Assembly: GCA_038204465.1 (NCBI GenBank)
Contig: JBBRCX010000004.1
Span: 28,405-92,404, forward strand
DNA from: JBBRCX01 sp038204465
GTDB taxonomy: Bacteria; Planctomycetota; Phycisphaerae; Tepidisphaerales; Tepidisphaeraceae
Length of the DNA: 64,000 nt
Direction: 5' to 3'
Shown here: piece after piece, positions 62,660-64,000 of the stretch
How positions within the stretch are numbered: position 1 is the first letter of the stretch
Layout: each line of letters opens with the position of its first letter
Translations under genes and position numbers: made by a program
The notes under the pieces: model-generated
Databases searched by the model: none
The model's input: the letters and a program-made list of their open reading frames with translations, nothing else
Told to the model about the DNA's origin: nothing

Positions 62660-63799
62660 TTACGCGGTGATGGGCTGGCTGGCGAACAGATCGTCGGCGA
62701 GCCGATGGCTTGCGAGGGACGAGCCGCTGATGCTGCTCGACGCCAGACGATTGGCAGTGAGTGCGGCGGTCTTGGACCAGGAGTCGCTCGCGCCGGTGCC
62801 GAGCGCGTTGTTGGACAGGTCGGTGATGCCTGAACCGGCTCCCCTGAGCGTGAGCGTATACGTGCCGTTGGTGGTGGTCAGGCCGGAGAGGCCGCCGAGG
62901 ACCCAGGTCCTGCCGCCATTGGAGGAGGTAAGGCTTTGGGCGGTGGTGAGCGCGATGCCGGTGCCGCTGCGGGAGAGGGTGAGGTCGGAGCGGTCGACGC
63001 CCTTGACCGCTTCGCTGAAGTTGATGGTGATGCTGCTGACAGCGGTGGTGCGCGGATCGGGCGTGACGTTTACGACGTCGGCGGTCGGAGGAGTTCTGTC
63101 GACGAGAGCGACGGGTCCGCCGACGCCCCAGTTGTCGATCGACAGATGATTGCTGAGCACGTTGGCATCAGGATAGACGAACCAGGAGTAGCTTGGTCCG
63201 CCGAGGCGGCTGAAGCTGAAGGGGCCCTGGTAGATCTTCGCGGCGGGGATGGTGTAGCTGTAGAGGCGCGAGGTGTGCGCCTTGTTGTAGATGTCGTGCT
63301 CGGCGACGAGATTGCCGCCCGAATCCTTCTTCCAACGGACCTCGAGGGTGTACCAGGTATTGACGGCCGCATTGAAACCGGGGTTACCGCCGGCGGTGGT
63401 GGTGAAGCGCCAAGTGCGATTGCCGGTGCTGCCCTGAAGGACTTCGCCGGTGAAACCGGACTCGGTGAGGTATCCGCCGCCGTTGACCGCATCGTCTACG
63501 GCGCTGGTCCACCAGAAGTCGGGGATGCCGTTGCTGCCCTTTGCGGCGCCGCCGCCCCCGACACCAAGAGACGGGGCGATGCGCGAGTCGGTGTAGATAT
63601 CGACGGTGAAGGAGTAGGGGTTGGTGCCGGCTGGATTGGGCGCGGGGGTCGCGCCCTTGGAGAACTGGGCGTAGGGGCCGTTGTTGGGGTCGTTGAAGTA
63701 GATCTCGCCGAGATTGGCTCCGGAGCTTGCCGGGACGCCATGGAGATTGGAGCCCACCTCTTCGGCCAGTCCGCTCCAACCGGTGCGGATATCAAACAC
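62660..63799 (-). CDS. Surface protein with Ig-like (SwmB-type) domain, N-terminus apparently lost
   Basis: An open frame of 379 residues (open to a TAG at about 63858). It starts mid-domain with VFDIRTGWSGLAEEVGSNLH and holds FTVDIYTDSRIAPSLGVGG and FNAAVNTWYTLEVRWKKDSG, a LamG-like beta-sandwich pattern. From about residue 235 comes an Ig-like domain: TPPTADVVNVTPDPRTTAVS, ITINFSEAVKGVDRSDLTLS, NGTYTLTLRGAGSGITDLSN, as in calcium-dependent bacterial surface repeats. There is no signal peptide or ATG, and no sorting signal at the C-terminus. The N-terminal part seems cut off beside the gene that follows. Confidence 0.6.
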   Translation of the reverse strand: MFDIRTGWSGLAEEVGSNLHGVPASSGANLGEIYFNDPNNGPYAQFSKGATPAPNPAGTNPYSFTVDIYTDSRIAPSLGVGGGGAAKGSNGIPDFWWTSAVDDAVNGGGYLTESGFTGEVLQGSTGNRTWRFTTTAGGNPGFNAAVNTWYTLEVRWKKDSGGNLVAEHDIYNKAHTSRLYSYTIPAAKIYQGPFSFSRLGGPSYSWFVYPDANVLSNHLSIDNWGVGGPVALVDRTPPTADVVNVTPDPRTTAVSSITINFSEAVKGVDRSDLTLSRSGTGIALTTAQSLTSSNGGRTWVLGGLSGLTTTNGTYTLTLRGAGSGITDLSNNALGTGASDSWSKTAALTANRLASSSISGSSLASHRLADDLFASQPITA

Positions 63800-63870
63800 G
63801 TGCGCGGGGGGCGCGCCGCTCGGCGGATCGTTGAACGGATTGGAATCCTGCGGCGTCTAGCACTACAGCG

Positions 63871-64000
63871 CTACGTCTGCCGTTGAACTGATCGCAGCCG
63901 CGATTGTTTCGCGGCGTGGTTTCGGGCCTGATGATAGCGGATGACCGCGGCGGTGTGCTCAATATCCAGCGACTTGCGCCGACGCTTCTGCCACAGCCGG
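63871..64000 (-). CDS. C-terminal end of a gene running in from the right, possibly a transposase
   Basis: Only 42 residues are visible before the TAG: RRRKSLDIEHTAAVIRYHQA, then RNHAAKQSRLRSVQRQ. The basic, His/Gln-rich tail with IRYHQARN resembles C-termini of some DDE transposases, but this is an impression, not a proven match. It lies 13 bases from the truncated Ig-like gene. Confidence 0.35.
   Translation of the reverse strand, partial: RLWQKRRRKSLDIEHTAAVIRYHQARNHAAKQSRLRSVQRQT

Overview
The window is GC-rich and densely coded. It most resembles a planctomycete of the class Phycisphaerae, in or near the Tepidisphaerales. This rests on several hallmarks read from the sequence. There is a fused LpxC-FabZ gene followed by lpxA, a secreted phosphoesterase with an N-terminal LEERRLLSA (LEPR-XLL-type) signature, and a PEP-CTERM-type surface protein. 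There are also two tandem OPT-like (DUF6785-type) membrane proteins, a DUF5703-type glycoside hydrolase, and many small membrane proteins with Zn ribbons or coiled coils. No database search was possible, so the placement is an inference. I saw no rRNA, tRNA or CRISPR array.

Layout. 1-9.8 kb: housekeeping genes (lpdA end, trpC, CPBP protease, tyrS, a small CsbD gene, CBS protein, der), then the LEPR-XLL phosphoesterase and a LOG-family protein. 9.9-14 kb: a boxA-bearing leader in front of a Gfo/Idh/MocA oxidoreductase, an EamA protein, an orphan nuoD and a TrkA-N protein. 14-17.3 kb: lipid A genes (lpxC-fabZ fusion, lpxA) and a PEP-CTERM protein, all on the minus strand. 17.4-27 kb: a ceramidase-like hydrolase, two OPT-like transporters, a GH63-like glycosidase and a stand-alone coaB. 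27.0-28.7 kb: a stretch of about 1.75 kb with no credible protein, filled with GC-rich hairpins and ending in terminators; I read it as an unrecognised giant structured RNA of about 1.35 kb. 28.7-42.5 kb: MATE transporter, ileS, purN, acylphosphatase, ABC permease, a PhyH/AraC divergent pair, eno, acpS and glnA. 42.5-53.5 kb: a deleted endonuclease III pseudogene, GH1 glycosidase, response regulator, O-methyltransferase, sulfotransferase, DUF5703 hydrolase, DUF255-DsbD fusion and pepA. 53.5-64 kb: small membrane and secreted proteins, cyclophilin, the SRP RNA, nadK, a second boxA-bearing leader, YceI, and a truncated Ig-like surface protein beside the end of a possibly transposase-like gene.

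How it fits together. The genes suggest a heterotrophic Gram-negative-type cell with lipid A, many polysaccharide-active enzymes and cell-surface proteins, and standard central metabolism. The strongest candidates for undescribed biology are the giant RNA at 27.15-28.50 kb and the two copies of the promoter/boxA-hairpin/decamer-repeat leader at 10.0 and 57.0 kb. Further points are the IleRS that has lost its C-terminal zinc ligands, the DUF255-DsbD_N fusion, and the GTAGCAYGGGC hairpin repeats, one of which supplies the ileS stop codon.
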